DNA from: Ferirhizobium litorale
GTDB lineage: Bacteria > Pseudomonadota > Alphaproteobacteria > Rhizobiales > Rhizobiaceae
Direction of reading: 5' to 3'
DNA: 64,000 bases
Assembly (NCBI GenBank): GCA_030028905.1
Contig: JALDYZ010000001.1
Coordinates: 1 to 64,000, forward strand
Position 1 is the first letter of the stretch. Every line of letters starts with the position of its first letter. Shown in pieces: positions 35,194 to 44,528 of the stretch. The translations under genes were made by a program, and so were the position numbers. Under the pieces are notes generated by a model, which was not told the origin of the DNA, did no database searches, and saw only the letters and a list, made by a program, of their open reading frames with translations.

Positions 35194-36264
35194 TCAGGCG
35201 GTGACTTCCTTCGATGTGATCGAATACGCAAATGTGTCGGGGCTTAGACAGTCTAGTTCGCCGCGCGAGGTCATGGCCGCGGGGTACATCAGGAAACCCT
35301 GCTGCAGGTCGCTGCCCGGCAAGACGAGATCCCTGGCCGTATTGTAGCCCACCCAGTTCATCTCCCAATTACCGTAGGCCTTTTCGCGGAAGGCACGAAC
35401 GGCGGGATTGTCGAGGGGCAGGTTCTCCTCCAGAACCACCTTGCGGACGTCGGCCGGATCGACCGCCACCCAGCCGCGGCCTTCGAGATAGACCTCGGCC
35501 CGACAATGTTGCGCCTTGGTAATATTGCCCGAACGCCCCAGGCTCTTGAAGTCGGTGGAGTCGGCGATCCGGATGCCGAAGACATCGCGGGCGGGGAGCC
35601 CGGCCGCACGGGCTAGCGCCACGAACAGGCTCGATATATCGGCGCACTTGCCGCCGAAATAGCCGCTTTCCAGCATGTCCTTGACGTTTCCGACACCGCA
35701 GCCGGGAATATTGGCGTCGCGGAAGGTGTTGTCGATGACCCAGTCATAGATGGCCCGGGCGCGATCTTCGGGTCGGTCCCGGCCCTCGACGATGGCCATG
35801 GCGGTCGTCTTGACGATGCCATCCGTCGGCATGCTGGGCGTACCGCGAAGCTCGTGCTCGAGTTCGGCGGCCGTTGCCGGGAGTACGTCGTTCCGGTCGC
35901 GGTCGCGCGTTGCAACGCGCTGCGTCACCTCGATCAGGTGTTCGGCGCCGTCCTGCCACGTTACGGTCAGGATATCGGCGTTGGAGGCCGGGTCCTTCGC
36001 GATGCGTACATCGGCGTCGTTCAACATCCATTTCGGCGCTTCGGCCTTCTGGTAGTCGCCGGCCGACTGGATAACCGGCAGCCAGAGCTGGGCGGAACCC
36101 GCGGCCCGCTGCAGATCGACCTTGGTCGTGACATCGAAAATACGCCAACCGGACGCACCGCCGACCACCTGCTGCGCATGCGCGTCCACGGCTCCTCTTG
36201 TGGTCCAGGCGGTCACCATGGCGGCGGTCGCGACGTTCGTCAGAAATCTGCGGCGGTTCAGCAT
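35194..36264 (-). CDS. Tat-exported transglutaminase-like protein
   Basis: A 356-aa exported protein. The N-terminus has a twin-arginine signal (NRRRFLTNVA). The middle carries a transglutaminase-like papain-fold domain: catalytic Cys in GYFGGKCADISSLFVALARAAG, His in QHCRAEVYLEGRGW and Asp in VAVDPADVRK. Such proteins act as peptidases or peptide cross-linkers in the periplasm. It is convergent with the sel operon. No operon partner is certain; a small exported protein gene lies upstream on the same strand. Confidence 0.87.
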   Translation of the reverse strand: MLNRRRFLTNVATAAMVTAWTTRGAVDAHAQQVVGGASGWRIFDVTTKVDLQRAAGSAQLWLPVIQSAGDYQKAEAPKWMLNDADVRIAKDPASNADILTVTWQDGAEHLIEVTQRVATRDRDRNDVLPATAAELEHELRGTPSMPTDGIVKTTAMAIVEGRDRPEDRARAIYDWVIDNTFRDANIPGCGVGNVKDMLESGYFGGKCADISSLFVALARAAGLPARDVFGIRIADSTDFKSLGRSGNITKAQHCRAEVYLEGRGWVAVDPADVRKVVLEENLPLDNPAVRAFREKAYGNWEMNWVGYNTARDLVLPGSDLQQGFLMYPAAMTSRGELDCLSPDTFAYSITSKEVTA

Positions 36265-36374
36265 GTCTAAACTCCTTCCTGATCGTTGCGTGTCCTCATT
36301 TCCGGATAAAATCTACAGTCGCAGACACGCGTTGAAAACCGGAAGTGCCACTTTTCATGAAATTTGCGCCGGAT

Positions 36375-36707
36375 TCAGCAATCTGTCGGAGTGTCAGCAT
36401 CCATGGCAAGGTCGAGACCGCGGGCGGTCGGAGGCTGCCAGGTCTTCGAATGTTCCGTCGCGCCATGCGGGCTGGTGCCGATATAGGCCCCGCCTGTGCC
36501 GCCGGTCCATCCGGTGGAGCCGCTGTTACCGGGTGCTGTGCCGTCGGCGCTCGTACGATCCGGAGGGGTCGCCGGTTGCGCCTTCTCCCCTGCGGGGCAA
36601 CGGGTCGCATCGGTTGCAGTCTGAGACCATGCCGGTCCGGCCTGGGCAGCGATCAGCAGGCAGGCGAGGGCGGTGGCCAGGGGTAGGGCGGTGCTCGGGT
36701 TGCGCAT
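36375..36707 (-). CDS. small exported protein
   Basis: A 110-aa protein with a clear signal peptide (residues 1-28, ending AWSQ). The mature part is low complexity and rich in Thr, Gly, Pro and Ser (STGWTGGTGG), with two cysteines, one at the C-terminal residue. No domain is recognised. GGAGA precedes the ATG. It lies between selD and the transglutaminase-like gene, all on the minus strand. Confidence 0.65.
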   Translation of the reverse strand: MRNPSTALPLATALACLLIAAQAGPAWSQTATDATRCPAGEKAQPATPPDRTSADGTAPGNSGSTGWTGGTGGAYIGTSPHGATEHSKTWQPPTARGLDLAMDADTPTDC

Positions 36708-36772
36708 GGCGGTCTCCTTCGTTTCCCTGCCAAACGCTCGTTCACGCCCGCTGGTTCCTTCCGGCAATGCCG

Positions 36773-37822
36773 TCACGCCACGATCATAACCCCTGGCCGT
36801 CCCGGTTCCACCGTTCCGATGATGCTTGCCAACGGATAGCCTGCCGCGCGGATCGTCTTCAGCAGGACATTCGCCCTGTGCGGCGCGCAGGCAACAAGCA
36901 GGCCACCTGACGTCTGCGGGTCGGCGAGAAGCAGGCGTTGCCAGTCGGGCATGCCTTCGGGAAGTTCGACCTCGGCGCCGTAGCTCGCCCAGTTGCGGCC
37001 GGAAGCGCCGGTGATGAAGCCCTGCTGCGCGAGCGCCATGGCCTGCGAAAGGAAGGGGATGGCGGAAAACCGCAGCGCAAGGGAAACACCCGAGGCCCGC
37101 GCCATTTCCAATCCATGGCCGAGGATACCGAAGCCGGTGACGTCAGTCAGCGCATGGACGTCGGGATCGTCTGCAAGCACCGTTCCGATCCGGTTGAGCA
37201 GCGTCGTCGTGCCGATCATCTCGTCGTAACAGCTCTCGGGGAGCGCGTTCTTCTTGATCGCCGCGGAGTAGATGCCGACGCCGATACCCTTGGTGAGGAT
37301 CAGCGCATCTCCCGGCCTCGCACCGTTGTTGCCGCGCACCTGGTCCGGGCGACAGATGCCGATCACGGCAAGCCCGTAGATGGGTTCGACCGAGTCGATC
37401 GAATGGCCGCCGGCAACGGGAATGCCCGCCTCGGCGCAGGCGGCCGCTCCACCTTCGAGGATTTTTGCGATCGTGCCCGGATCGAGCTTGCCGATGGGCA
37501 TGCCGAGGATCGCCAGCGCCAGGATCGGCTTGCCGCCCATCGCATAGATGTCGGATATGGCGTTGGTCGCGGCGATCCGGCCGAAGTCACGCGGGTCGTC
37601 GACGATCGGCATGAAGAAGTCCGTGGTCGCGATCACGCAAGTCCTGTCATCGACCTGCCAGACGGCCGCGTCGTCGGCCATCTCGTTGCCCACGAGAAGC
37701 TGGGCGAAGGGCTGCGTAGCCGGCTGGGTGGCGAGCAGGCTCTGCAGAACCGACGGTGCCAGCTTGCAGCCGCAGCCTCCGCCGTGGGCAAGCTCAGTCA
37801 AGCGGATCGCGCGCGTGTCCAT
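36773..37822 (-). CDS. selD: selenophosphate synthetase
   Basis: A 349-aa enzyme that makes selenophosphate from selenide and ATP, the selenium donor for SelA. The active site is Cys17 and Lys20 in HGGGCGCKL, with Cys rather than Sec at position 17. Other signatures are [24 protein letters not shown] and [12 protein letters not shown]. It lies on the opposite strand from selA-selB, 2.7 kb away from the operon's end. Length and motifs are normal. Confidence 0.96.
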   Translation of the reverse strand: MDTRAIRLTELAHGGGCGCKLAPSVLQSLLATQPATQPFAQLLVGNEMADDAAVWQVDDRTCVIATTDFFMPIVDDPRDFGRIAATNAISDIYAMGGKPILALAILGMPIGKLDPGTIAKILEGGAAACAEAGIPVAGGHSIDSVEPIYGLAVIGICRPDQVRGNNGARPGDALILTKGIGVGIYSAAIKKNALPESCYDEMIGTTTLLNRIGTVLADDPDVHALTDVTGFGILGHGLEMARASGVSLALRFSAIPFLSQAMALAQQGFITGASGRNWASYGAEVELPEGMPDWQRLLLADPQTSGGLLVACAPHRANVLLKTIRAAGYPLASIIGTVEPGRPGVMIVA

Positions 37823-37931
37823 TACGAACCTCCATCAGGTGGATGGACAACATCACACACCACTTTGGTGCAGGAGCGCAAGTGCCGAACGCTGGTCGGG
37901 GAGCGTGCTTGCAAGGGGACTAGGGTTGCTA

Positions 37932-39020
37932 CTACCTGATGCGCATCCCCGAACTGTCGAAGAGGAAAGACTTGGCTGTGGAAAGACCGACGGTCAGCCG
38001 ATCGCGATTGCGTGCTCCGCGAAACTCCTCGTGCTCGACGATGATCCTCTCATCGGCGGAGACATTGGCATAGACGTAGCTGGTATTGCCAAGGTGCTCG
38101 GCGACGTCCACGTCGAGCACCAGATCGGCGTCGCCTTGACCGGCAGGGAAAAAATGCTCCGGACGCACGCCGAGGCTGACTTCGTCACCGGCTTTGGCGG
38201 TGCTCGATCGGAGGGGAAGACTGAGTTTCACGTGCGGCTGATTGGCGAGTGCCACCGTAACATAGCCGGCCTCGGCGGCGACGACGCGGGCCTTTAGAAA
38301 GTTCATGCGCGGGGAGCCGATGAATCCGGCGACGAAGGTATTGGCCGGATCGTCATAGAGGTCGAGCGGCGCGCCGACCTGTTCGACGATGCCTGCGCGA
38401 AGCACGACGATCTTGTCGGCGAGCGTCATTGCCTCCACCTGGTCGTGCGTGACGTAGATGACCGTCGATTTCAGCGCTTTGTGCAACTTGGCGATCTCGA
38501 CGCGCATGTGGACGCGCAGTTCCGCGTCAAGGTTGGAAAGCGGCTCGTCGAACAGGAAGACATCAGGGTTGCGCACAATGGCGCGGCCGATCGCGACACG
38601 CTGGCGCTGCCCGCCGGAGAGCGCCTTCGGCTTGCGGTCCATCAGAGGGCCAAGTTCGAGGATGCGTGCCGCGTCGTTGACGCGGCGATCGATTTCTTGC
38701 CTTTCCATGCCCGCAAACTTCAGCGCGAAACCCATGTTTTCGCGCACCGTCATGTGCGGATAGAGCGCATAGGACTGGAACACCATGGCGATGCCGCGCT
38801 TCGACGGGTCGACGTCGTTCATGACAGCGCCGCCGATGGTGAGCTCGCCGGACGTGATGTCCTCGAGCCCGGCAATCATGCGCAGCAATGTCGATTTTCC
38901 GCAGCCGGACGGGCCGACGAAGACGACGAATTCACCGGTCTTTATTGAAAGATCGACACCCTTGATGATCTCCAGGGCTCCGAAGCGTTTGCGTATGTCG
39001 GTGAGGCGAACATCGGCCAT
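37932..39020 (-). CDS. lacK: ABC sugar importer ATPase (MsmK/UgpC type)
   Basis: A 362-aa ATP-binding subunit of a CUT1 carbohydrate ABC importer. Walker A is GPSGCGKST, the signature is LSGGQRQRVAIGRAI and Walker B is VFLFDEPLSNLD. The C-terminal TOBE-type regulatory domain is present. It is the last gene of the five-gene lactose operon, 9 bases after lacZ, matching the lacEFGZK order known from Agrobacterium. The symbol rests on this order. Confidence 0.9.
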   Translation of the reverse strand: MADVRLTDIRKRFGALEIIKGVDLSIKTGEFVVFVGPSGCGKSTLLRMIAGLEDITSGELTIGGAVMNDVDPSKRGIAMVFQSYALYPHMTVRENMGFALKFAGMERQEIDRRVNDAARILELGPLMDRKPKALSGGQRQRVAIGRAIVRNPDVFLFDEPLSNLDAELRVHMRVEIAKLHKALKSTVIYVTHDQVEAMTLADKIVVLRAGIVEQVGAPLDLYDDPANTFVAGFIGSPRMNFLKARVVAAEAGYVTVALANQPHVKLSLPLRSSTAKAGDEVSLGVRPEHFFPAGQGDADLVLDVDVAEHLGNTSYVYANVSADERIIVEHEEFRGARNRDRLTVGLSTAKSFLFDSSGMRIR

Positions 39021-39029
39021 GGCAGGGTC

Positions 39030-41276
39030 TCAATTGACGGTGAAGGTGACGGACTGTGTCTCGAACCGGCGGCTCTTGACTGTAAGTTCGAGCTTGCCCT
39101 TTTCGTCGCCGGCCTCGATCCAGAAGCCGGTCGCGCCGCCCTTGAACGTGTGATCGGCCGGGCCGATGATACGGCCGGGACCGGAGAGCTCCAGCGATAC
39201 CGGTTCCTCGAAGAAGGGCAGCAGGTTGCCGCATTGATCGAGCGCGCGCACCACGACGCGCACCGCATCCTTTTCGTCGGCGCGCAGCGCCGTGTCGTCA
39301 GCCTTCACATCGAGAGTGGAGGGAACCGGATCGGCCGGCAGCGTCAGTGTCTTCACAGCCTTGCCGTCGACATAGCCGGTGAAGGTTCCCTCGCGCCAGA
39401 CGCGGCCCCAGGTGCCGAATTCTTCCGGCGTGACGTTCCGCAGGTCGAGCACGACTGGGGGGTGCGCCAGATGCGGATAGTTCTCCTTGTCCGGATAGAC
39501 GCGTTTGGCCGGCCACTCGCCGAACTTCACCTCGACATAGTCGCAGTTGGTGAGGACGATCAGCGGCAGCACGCCGCCGATATTGCGTTCGCCGCGCGCC
39601 CAGAAGGTGACGGGTTGCAGCACGACGCCGTCCTTCGGGTCGCCCTGCGAGGCATAGGCATAGGCTGCGAGTTTCGGGATGCGATACATGTCGAGCACGC
39701 CGTGATAGCAGATGCGGTCGCCGGCGCCGAAATCCTTGTGGGTATTGTAGTCGAACATGCACCAGCCGGTAGAGCCGGAAATGTTGCTGTCGCCGGCAAC
39801 CGCATTCAGGATCAGGAGATGGCGGGTCACATGCTCCGCCTGGCGCTGTTCCTGGTCGAAGCGCTTGGTCGGGTACATGTGGCCGTTGTATTCGGTGATC
39901 ATGTAGGGGATCGGCCGGGTAATTCCGGTCGTTTCCACCCGGTCGCGCAGCACGACGCGGCCCCGATTGTTGCCGGGCAGTTCCTCGTTGCCGAGGATGA
40001 AGTCGTTCATCGTGTAGACGTCTTCGAGCAGTTCCGAATTGGTGATGAATCGCACACCGCCGGTCTGGCGCGTCGGGTCGAGTTCGCGGGCAAGCCGGTT
40101 CGTCTTGGCGTAGAAGTCGTGGTTGTCCTGGCTCTCGTTGATGCGCACGCCCCAGATGACGATCGACGGATGGTTCCAGTCGCGCTCGATCATGCGGCGC
40201 ACGTTTTCGATCGACTCCTTCTGCCAGACCTCGCCGCCGATATGCTGCCAGCCGGGGATTTCCTCGAAGCAGAGCAGGCCGATCTCGTCGCAACGGTCGA
40301 GGAACCATTTCGACTGTGGGTAGTGCGAGGTGCGCACGATGTTGCAGGCGAGGTCGTATTTGAGGATGTCGGCGTCCTTTTCATGAGCACGCCGACCCAT
40401 GGCATAGCCGGTGTGCGGCCAGGCCTGGTGACGGTTGAGGCCACGCAGCTTGAGCGGCTTGCCGTTGAGCAGGAAACCGTCCGGGGTGAATTGCGCGGTG
40501 CGGAAGCCGAAGCGTTGCGTCACCACGTCCTCGCCGTGCTCGGTCTCAAGCTTCAGCGAAAGCGCGTAGAGCGCCGGATTGGCGATGTCCCAGAGTTCGA
40601 GGCCGGTTAGATCGGAGAGGGTGAGCATCGTTTCCGAGCCGCTGACCTGAACGGAGGTCGAGGCGACGTCGCCGCCGCCCTTGCGCCGAATTTTTGCGGC
40701 AAGCGTTCCGGAGAAACTGCGATCCTCCGGGTTGGCGATGAAGACGCGTGCGGTAACGGTCTTCTTTTCCGACAGCGCATCCGGCGTCTCGATCTTGACG
40801 TTGGCGATCGAGACGGGGCTCGCTAGCTTCAGCCAGACGTCGCGATAGATGCCGGCATAGCACAGATAGTCGATCTGGCCGCCGAAGGGCGGGATTTCCG
40901 GGTTCTCCGAACCATCGATCTTCACGGTGATCAGGTTCTCGCCACGCTTCAGATGTGGCGTCAGCCGAACCTCGAAGGGGGTGTAGCCGTCCTTGTGGGC
41001 GATCACTTCCTTGCCGTTCACGTAGACGACGCTGTCGGCCATGGCGGCGTCGAAGACGAGCGAGACTTCACGGCCTTCGAAATCCGGGCGCCAGTCAAGT
41101 ACCTTCTGGTAGGTGAACGGGTGCTGGTAGTCCGTCTCGTCGAAATAGTTGTAGGGCAGTTCGACGGCGCTGTGCGGCAGGCGCACGGTCTCGCCCGCCT
41201 GAAGCGCATTGACATGCGCCAGGTCGAAGCCGTGGCGGAAGAGCCAGTTGCCGTTGAAATTCTCGATATTGCGCAT
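39030..41276 (-). CDS. lacZ: beta-galactosidase, glycoside hydrolase family 2
   Basis: A 748-aa GH2 enzyme. The N-terminal sugar-binding domain (PYNYFDETDYQ, YAGIYRDVWLKL) and immunoglobulin-like domain precede the catalytic barrel. The acid/base glutamate is in WGVRINESQDN and the nucleophile glutamate is likely in PYMITEYNGH. The C-terminus holds an extra beta-sandwich domain. It lies inside the ABC operon for lactose, so it splits the imported sugar in the cytosol; there is no signal peptide. Beta-glucuronidase or another GH2 activity is a possible alternative. Confidence 0.88.
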   Translation of the reverse strand: MRNIENFNGNWLFRHGFDLAHVNALQAGETVRLPHSAVELPYNYFDETDYQHPFTYQKVLDWRPDFEGREVSLVFDAAMADSVVYVNGKEVIAHKDGYTPFEVRLTPHLKRGENLITVKIDGSENPEIPPFGGQIDYLCYAGIYRDVWLKLASPVSIANVKIETPDALSEKKTVTARVFIANPEDRSFSGTLAAKIRRKGGGDVASTSVQVSGSETMLTLSDLTGLELWDIANPALYALSLKLETEHGEDVVTQRFGFRTAQFTPDGFLLNGKPLKLRGLNRHQAWPHTGYAMGRRAHEKDADILKYDLACNIVRTSHYPQSKWFLDRCDEIGLLCFEEIPGWQHIGGEVWQKESIENVRRMIERDWNHPSIVIWGVRINESQDNHDFYAKTNRLARELDPTRQTGGVRFITNSELLEDVYTMNDFILGNEELPGNNRGRVVLRDRVETTGITRPIPYMITEYNGHMYPTKRFDQEQRQAEHVTRHLLILNAVAGDSNISGSTGWCMFDYNTHKDFGAGDRICYHGVLDMYRIPKLAAYAYASQGDPKDGVVLQPVTFWARGERNIGGVLPLIVLTNCDYVEVKFGEWPAKRVYPDKENYPHLAHPPVVLDLRNVTPEEFGTWGRVWREGTFTGYVDGKAVKTLTLPADPVPSTLDVKADDTALRADEKDAVRVVVRALDQCGNLLPFFEEPVSLELSGPGRIIGPADHTFKGGATGFWIEAGDEKGKLELTVKSRRFETQSVTFTVN

Positions 41277-41286
41277 ATGGGAAATC

Positions 41287-42111
41287 CTATTTCACTGAGC
41301 CCAGCATGCCCTGGACGAACTGGCGCTGCATGACGAAGAAGACGAAAAGGGTCGGGAGGGTTGCGAGGATCACGCCGATCATCACTTCACCGAAATTGGG
41401 TGTGTAGCTGGAGGCGAGCGACGAAATGACCAGTGTGATGGTTTTCGTCTCGTTCGACTGCAGGACGATGAGCGGCCAGAGGTAATTGTTCCAGTTCAGC
41501 ATGAACACGATGACGAATGCGGCGGCATAGGTCGATCGCATCACCGGAACATAGATGTAGAAGAAGATCTGCCATTCCTTCAGGCCGTCCATCTTGGCGG
41601 CGTCTCGCAGTTCGGTCGGGAATGCCTTCGAGGCCTGGCGAAAATAGAAGATGATGAAGGCCGATGCGATGCCCGGCAGGATAACTGCCGTATGCGTGTT
41701 GATCAGGCCGCCCCATCCCATCATCTTGAAGAGCGGAATCATCAGTGCCGCGAAAGGCACCATCAGCGTGAGGAGGATTGCCGAATAGATGCGTTCGCGC
41801 CATTTGGACCTGAACATCTCGAAGCCATAGCCGGCAAGCGAGGATACCAGCATCGTGATTGCCGTGCCGATGATGGCGATCTTGATCGAGTTCCACATCA
41901 CCAGTGGCAGGTCGACCTTGGTGAGGAAGCTGGCGATATTGTCCTGAAGGGAAGACCCGATAGACAGCCTGCCCTGGATGATGTCGTTGTTCTTGTTGGT
42001 CGCGCCGATCAGCATCCAGATGAAAGGGAATATAGACAGGAAAGCCGCAATTCCGAGAAAGACGTACTGGAAAATGTCGGGGAGCGCGCGCGCGAAGCGT
42101 TGAGTTGTCAT
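41287..42111 (-). CDS. lacG: ABC sugar importer permease 2
   Basis: A 274-aa inner-membrane permease of the CUT1 family (MalG type) with six predicted spans. The EAA loop that contacts the ATPase is LRDAAKMDGLKEWQIFFYIYVP. Its start overlaps the end of the partner permease gene by 4 bases, and lacZ follows after 10 bases. Confidence 0.9.
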   Translation of the reverse strand: MTTQRFARALPDIFQYVFLGIAAFLSIFPFIWMLIGATNKNNDIIQGRLSIGSSLQDNIASFLTKVDLPLVMWNSIKIAIIGTAITMLVSSLAGYGFEMFRSKWRERIYSAILLTLMVPFAALMIPLFKMMGWGGLINTHTAVILPGIASAFIIFYFRQASKAFPTELRDAAKMDGLKEWQIFFYIYVPVMRSTYAAAFVIVFMLNWNNYLWPLIVLQSNETKTITLVISSLASSYTPNFGEVMIGVILATLPTLFVFFVMQRQFVQGMLGSVK

Positions 42112-43013
42112 CGGCGTTCCCTCGCGACATAGAACTGCAGGAGAGATAGCAGTGCCACTAGGACGACGATGACGTAGGACACCGTCGCGGCATAGCCGAA
42201 GCTCGGCATGTATCGGAATGTGAGATTGTAGATGTAGAGCGACAGGGTGAGCGTCGAATCCGCTGGGCCGCCCTTGCCTTCGGCGCTGAGATTGTAAACC
42301 TCGTCGAACAACTGGATCGTGCCGATCGTCGAGATGACGGTGGTGAACAGGATCACCGGCTTCAGCATCGGTACTGTAATGTAGACGAAACGGGCCCAGG
42401 CAGGGACGCCGTCGATCCTGGCGGCCTCATAGATCGACCTGTCGATGTTCTGCAGCGCCGCGAGATAGAAGATCATGTTGTAGCCTGTCCAACGCCAGGT
42501 CAACGCGATGATGATGAGGGTCTTGGCCCAGAAGGGTTCTGTGAACCACGAAATTGGTTCCGAAATGATGCCGATCGTCTCGAGTGCGGAATTCACCACG
42601 CCGTCAAGCGCGAACATGCTCTTGAACAGGACGGAATAGGCGACAAGCGACGAAACGCAAGGCAGGAAGATGGCGGTGCGGAAGAAGCCCGAGAACTTGA
42701 GTCTCGGATTGTTGAGCAGGGATGCCAAGATGAGCGCCAGCGTGATCATGATCGGCACCTGGATCACGAAGAACGTGATCGTGTTGGTCAGTGCCGTTAT
42801 GAAAACGGGATCCTTGGTCAGCCGGATGATGTTGCCGAAGCCGGCGAACTTCACCATCATACCCTTGCCGGAAAAGGCGGAGAGGTAAAGAGAATAGGCG
42901 ATCGGGTACAGCATGAAGAGCGCGATCAGCGCGAGCGCGGGGCCGACGAACAGCCACTCGTTCACATCATAATAGCGCTTCAATCCACCAGGTCTTGCAG
43001 TTTCCATCGTCAT
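42108..43013 (-). CDS. lacF: ABC sugar importer permease 1
   Basis: A 301-aa inner-membrane permease (MalF type) with six predicted spans and the EAA loop IYEAARIDGVPAWARFVYI. It pairs with the adjacent permease. The ATG at 43013 was chosen; a TTG six codons upstream is an alternative, and neither has a strong ribosome site. It is separated from lacE by about 110 bases holding a stable hairpin. Confidence 0.88.
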   Translation of the reverse strand: MTMETARPGGLKRYYDVNEWLFVGPALALIALFMLYPIAYSLYLSAFSGKGMMVKFAGFGNIIRLTKDPVFITALTNTITFFVIQVPIMITLALILASLLNNPRLKFSGFFRTAIFLPCVSSLVAYSVLFKSMFALDGVVNSALETIGIISEPISWFTEPFWAKTLIIIALTWRWTGYNMIFYLAALQNIDRSIYEAARIDGVPAWARFVYITVPMLKPVILFTTVISTIGTIQLFDEVYNLSAEGKGGPADSTLTLSLYIYNLTFRYMPSFGYAATVSYVIVVLVALLSLLQFYVARERR

Positions 43014-43090
43014 CCGGGCCAGTTGAGACAAGGCGCCAAACGGCGCAGATCCCGAGGGCCGCAGCGTTTTCCGCTGCTGCCGGGGCAGAG

Positions 43091-43112
43091 GGCGGGCGAA
43101 AAACCGCCCGCC
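43091..43112. repeat. intergenic hairpin between lacE and lacF
   Basis: A 7-bp GC stem, GGCGGGC with GCCCGCC, around an eight-base loop, lying just after the lacE stop. Such hairpins after binding-protein genes stabilise the upstream mRNA and lower downstream expression in other ABC operons; that role here is inferred. Confidence 0.55.
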
Positions 43113-43125
43113 GCCATGGTGTCAC

Positions 43126-44394
43126 TTATTGAATTTGCCCTTCGGCCTGACTGTGGATGGCTTTCAGCACGTCATCGATATTGGCGTCCTTGGCCAACGA
43201 GGGAAGATGGGCGAACACAGCCGTATCGACCTCGTTTGTGAACACGCCATAGTTGACCGGCGGGACCTTGGCGAGCCAGTCTGCGAAGTTCTGCCAGACC
43301 TTTTCGCCGCCGAAGAAGGCGTCCGGTTCGGAATAGGCGGCACCGGTCCGCGCTGCCATCAGCGAACCGACGGCGCCCTGGTTGACCAGGATCTTCTGAT
43401 AGAAGTCTATATCCTTCGCGTAGATCTCGTTCAGGAAGTCGATGGCCTCGTCCTTCTCGCCCGAGCTCTCCAGCACGTACCAACTCGAGCCGCCGAGGTT
43501 GGAAGCGTGCGTGCCGCCTTCGATGTTCATTTTCGGTATCGGCGCCACGCCCCACTTGCCGGCCTGGTCGGCCTGCGCCTTGACCGTTCCGGTGATCCAG
43601 ACACCGGTCGTGACCGTTGCTACGTCTCCGGACGTGAAGGTCGCGACCCAATCGTTCCAGCCGGCCGCGGGCTTGTAGACGCCGGCCTTCATGATCTTCT
43701 GCGCGGTTTCGAGAGCAGCCCTGAGCGCCGCATTGTCTTCGATGCTGAGATTGCCGTCGTCGTCAAAATACCAGCCGCCGGCGGACTGCATCAGGATGCG
43801 GATGAAGCCGGCGTCGTTGACGTCGAGGCCCATCATCTTGTGGCCGGTCTTGGCTTCGACTTCCCTGCCGATCTCGATGAAGCGATCCCAGGTGAGATCC
43901 TGCATGTCCTCCGGCTTGAAGCCGGCCTGTTCGAGGTAGTCCCTGCGGTAATAAAGGCCGGTTACGCCGGAGTCGAACGGCATGCCATAGACCTTGTCAT
44001 CCAGGGTCATGAGTTGCACCTTGTAGGGGGCGAAGCCGGAGTAGTCGACCTTGTCCGACATGGGGGCGAAAGCGCCCGGGAACGATTGCAGGTATTTTTG
44101 CGCGCCGTAGTCCTCGATCAGCACGATATCGGGCAATGCGTCCGTGGTGCCGGACGAAAGCGCTGTCTGCAACTTCTGTTCGACATCCGTTTTGGCGAAG
44201 TCGACGATGTTGAAGGTGGTGTCGGGATGCTTCGCGGTATAGCGCGCGGCGGCTTCCTTCATGATCGCGACGTTGAAGTTCGGGTCCCAGCACCAGATGG
44301 TCACTTCACCCGCGAAAGCGGCGGTGGATGCAAAGAGGCTCGCGCCGGCAAGTGCAGCGGCCGCGAAGCGCGACAGAATCGACTTGTGATACAT
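43126..44394 (-). CDS. lacE: ABC sugar importer binding protein
   Basis: A 422-aa periplasmic solute-binding protein of family 1. The signal peptide spans about residues 1-28 (ending AAFAGE). The mature domain shows EVTIWCWDPNFN and FDSGVTGLYYRRDYLEQAGF. It is the first gene of the lactose operon; GGGAGG precedes the ATG, chosen over upstream in-frame codons. A palindromic operator-like site lies about 95 bases upstream. Confidence 0.9.
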   Translation of the reverse strand: MYHKSILSRFAAAALAGASLFASTAAFAGEVTIWCWDPNFNVAIMKEAAARYTAKHPDTTFNIVDFAKTDVEQKLQTALSSGTTDALPDIVLIEDYGAQKYLQSFPGAFAPMSDKVDYSGFAPYKVQLMTLDDKVYGMPFDSGVTGLYYRRDYLEQAGFKPEDMQDLTWDRFIEIGREVEAKTGHKMMGLDVNDAGFIRILMQSAGGWYFDDDGNLSIEDNAALRAALETAQKIMKAGVYKPAAGWNDWVATFTSGDVATVTTGVWITGTVKAQADQAGKWGVAPIPKMNIEGGTHASNLGGSSWYVLESSGEKDEAIDFLNEIYAKDIDFYQKILVNQGAVGSLMAARTGAAYSEPDAFFGGEKVWQNFADWLAKVPPVNYGVFTNEVDTAVFAHLPSLAKDANIDDVLKAIHSQAEGQIQ

Positions 44395-44488
44395 TGTTTC
44401 CTCCCAAGAAACCTGACGAGGGCAGGGTCTCCTTTCCTGCCGTCTGCGCAAGACTTACCGAATTTTAGGAAACGCGCAAGAGAAATTT

Positions 44489-44502
44489 AGTAAATATTTA
44501 TT
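44489..44502. promoter_or_regulatory. putative LacR operator upstream of lacE
   Basis: The 14-base near-palindrome AGTAAATATTTATT differs at one position from a perfect palindrome that lies upstream of lacR at 45642-45655. LacI-family repressors bind such sites. It lies between lacE and the 3' end of lacR, where the operon promoter must be. Confidence 0.65.
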
Positions 44503-44528
44503 TCGGCTGCGAAGGCGCCAGAAACCCC

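Noticed and set aside
39150-40610. A 486-codon plus-strand open frame opposite lacZ
   Set aside because: No recognisable domain; low-complexity composition typical of antisense frames; lacZ on the other strand is certain.
43129-44490. A 453-codon plus-strand open frame opposite lacE
   Set aside because: Antisense shadow of a clear binding-protein gene, with no family signature.
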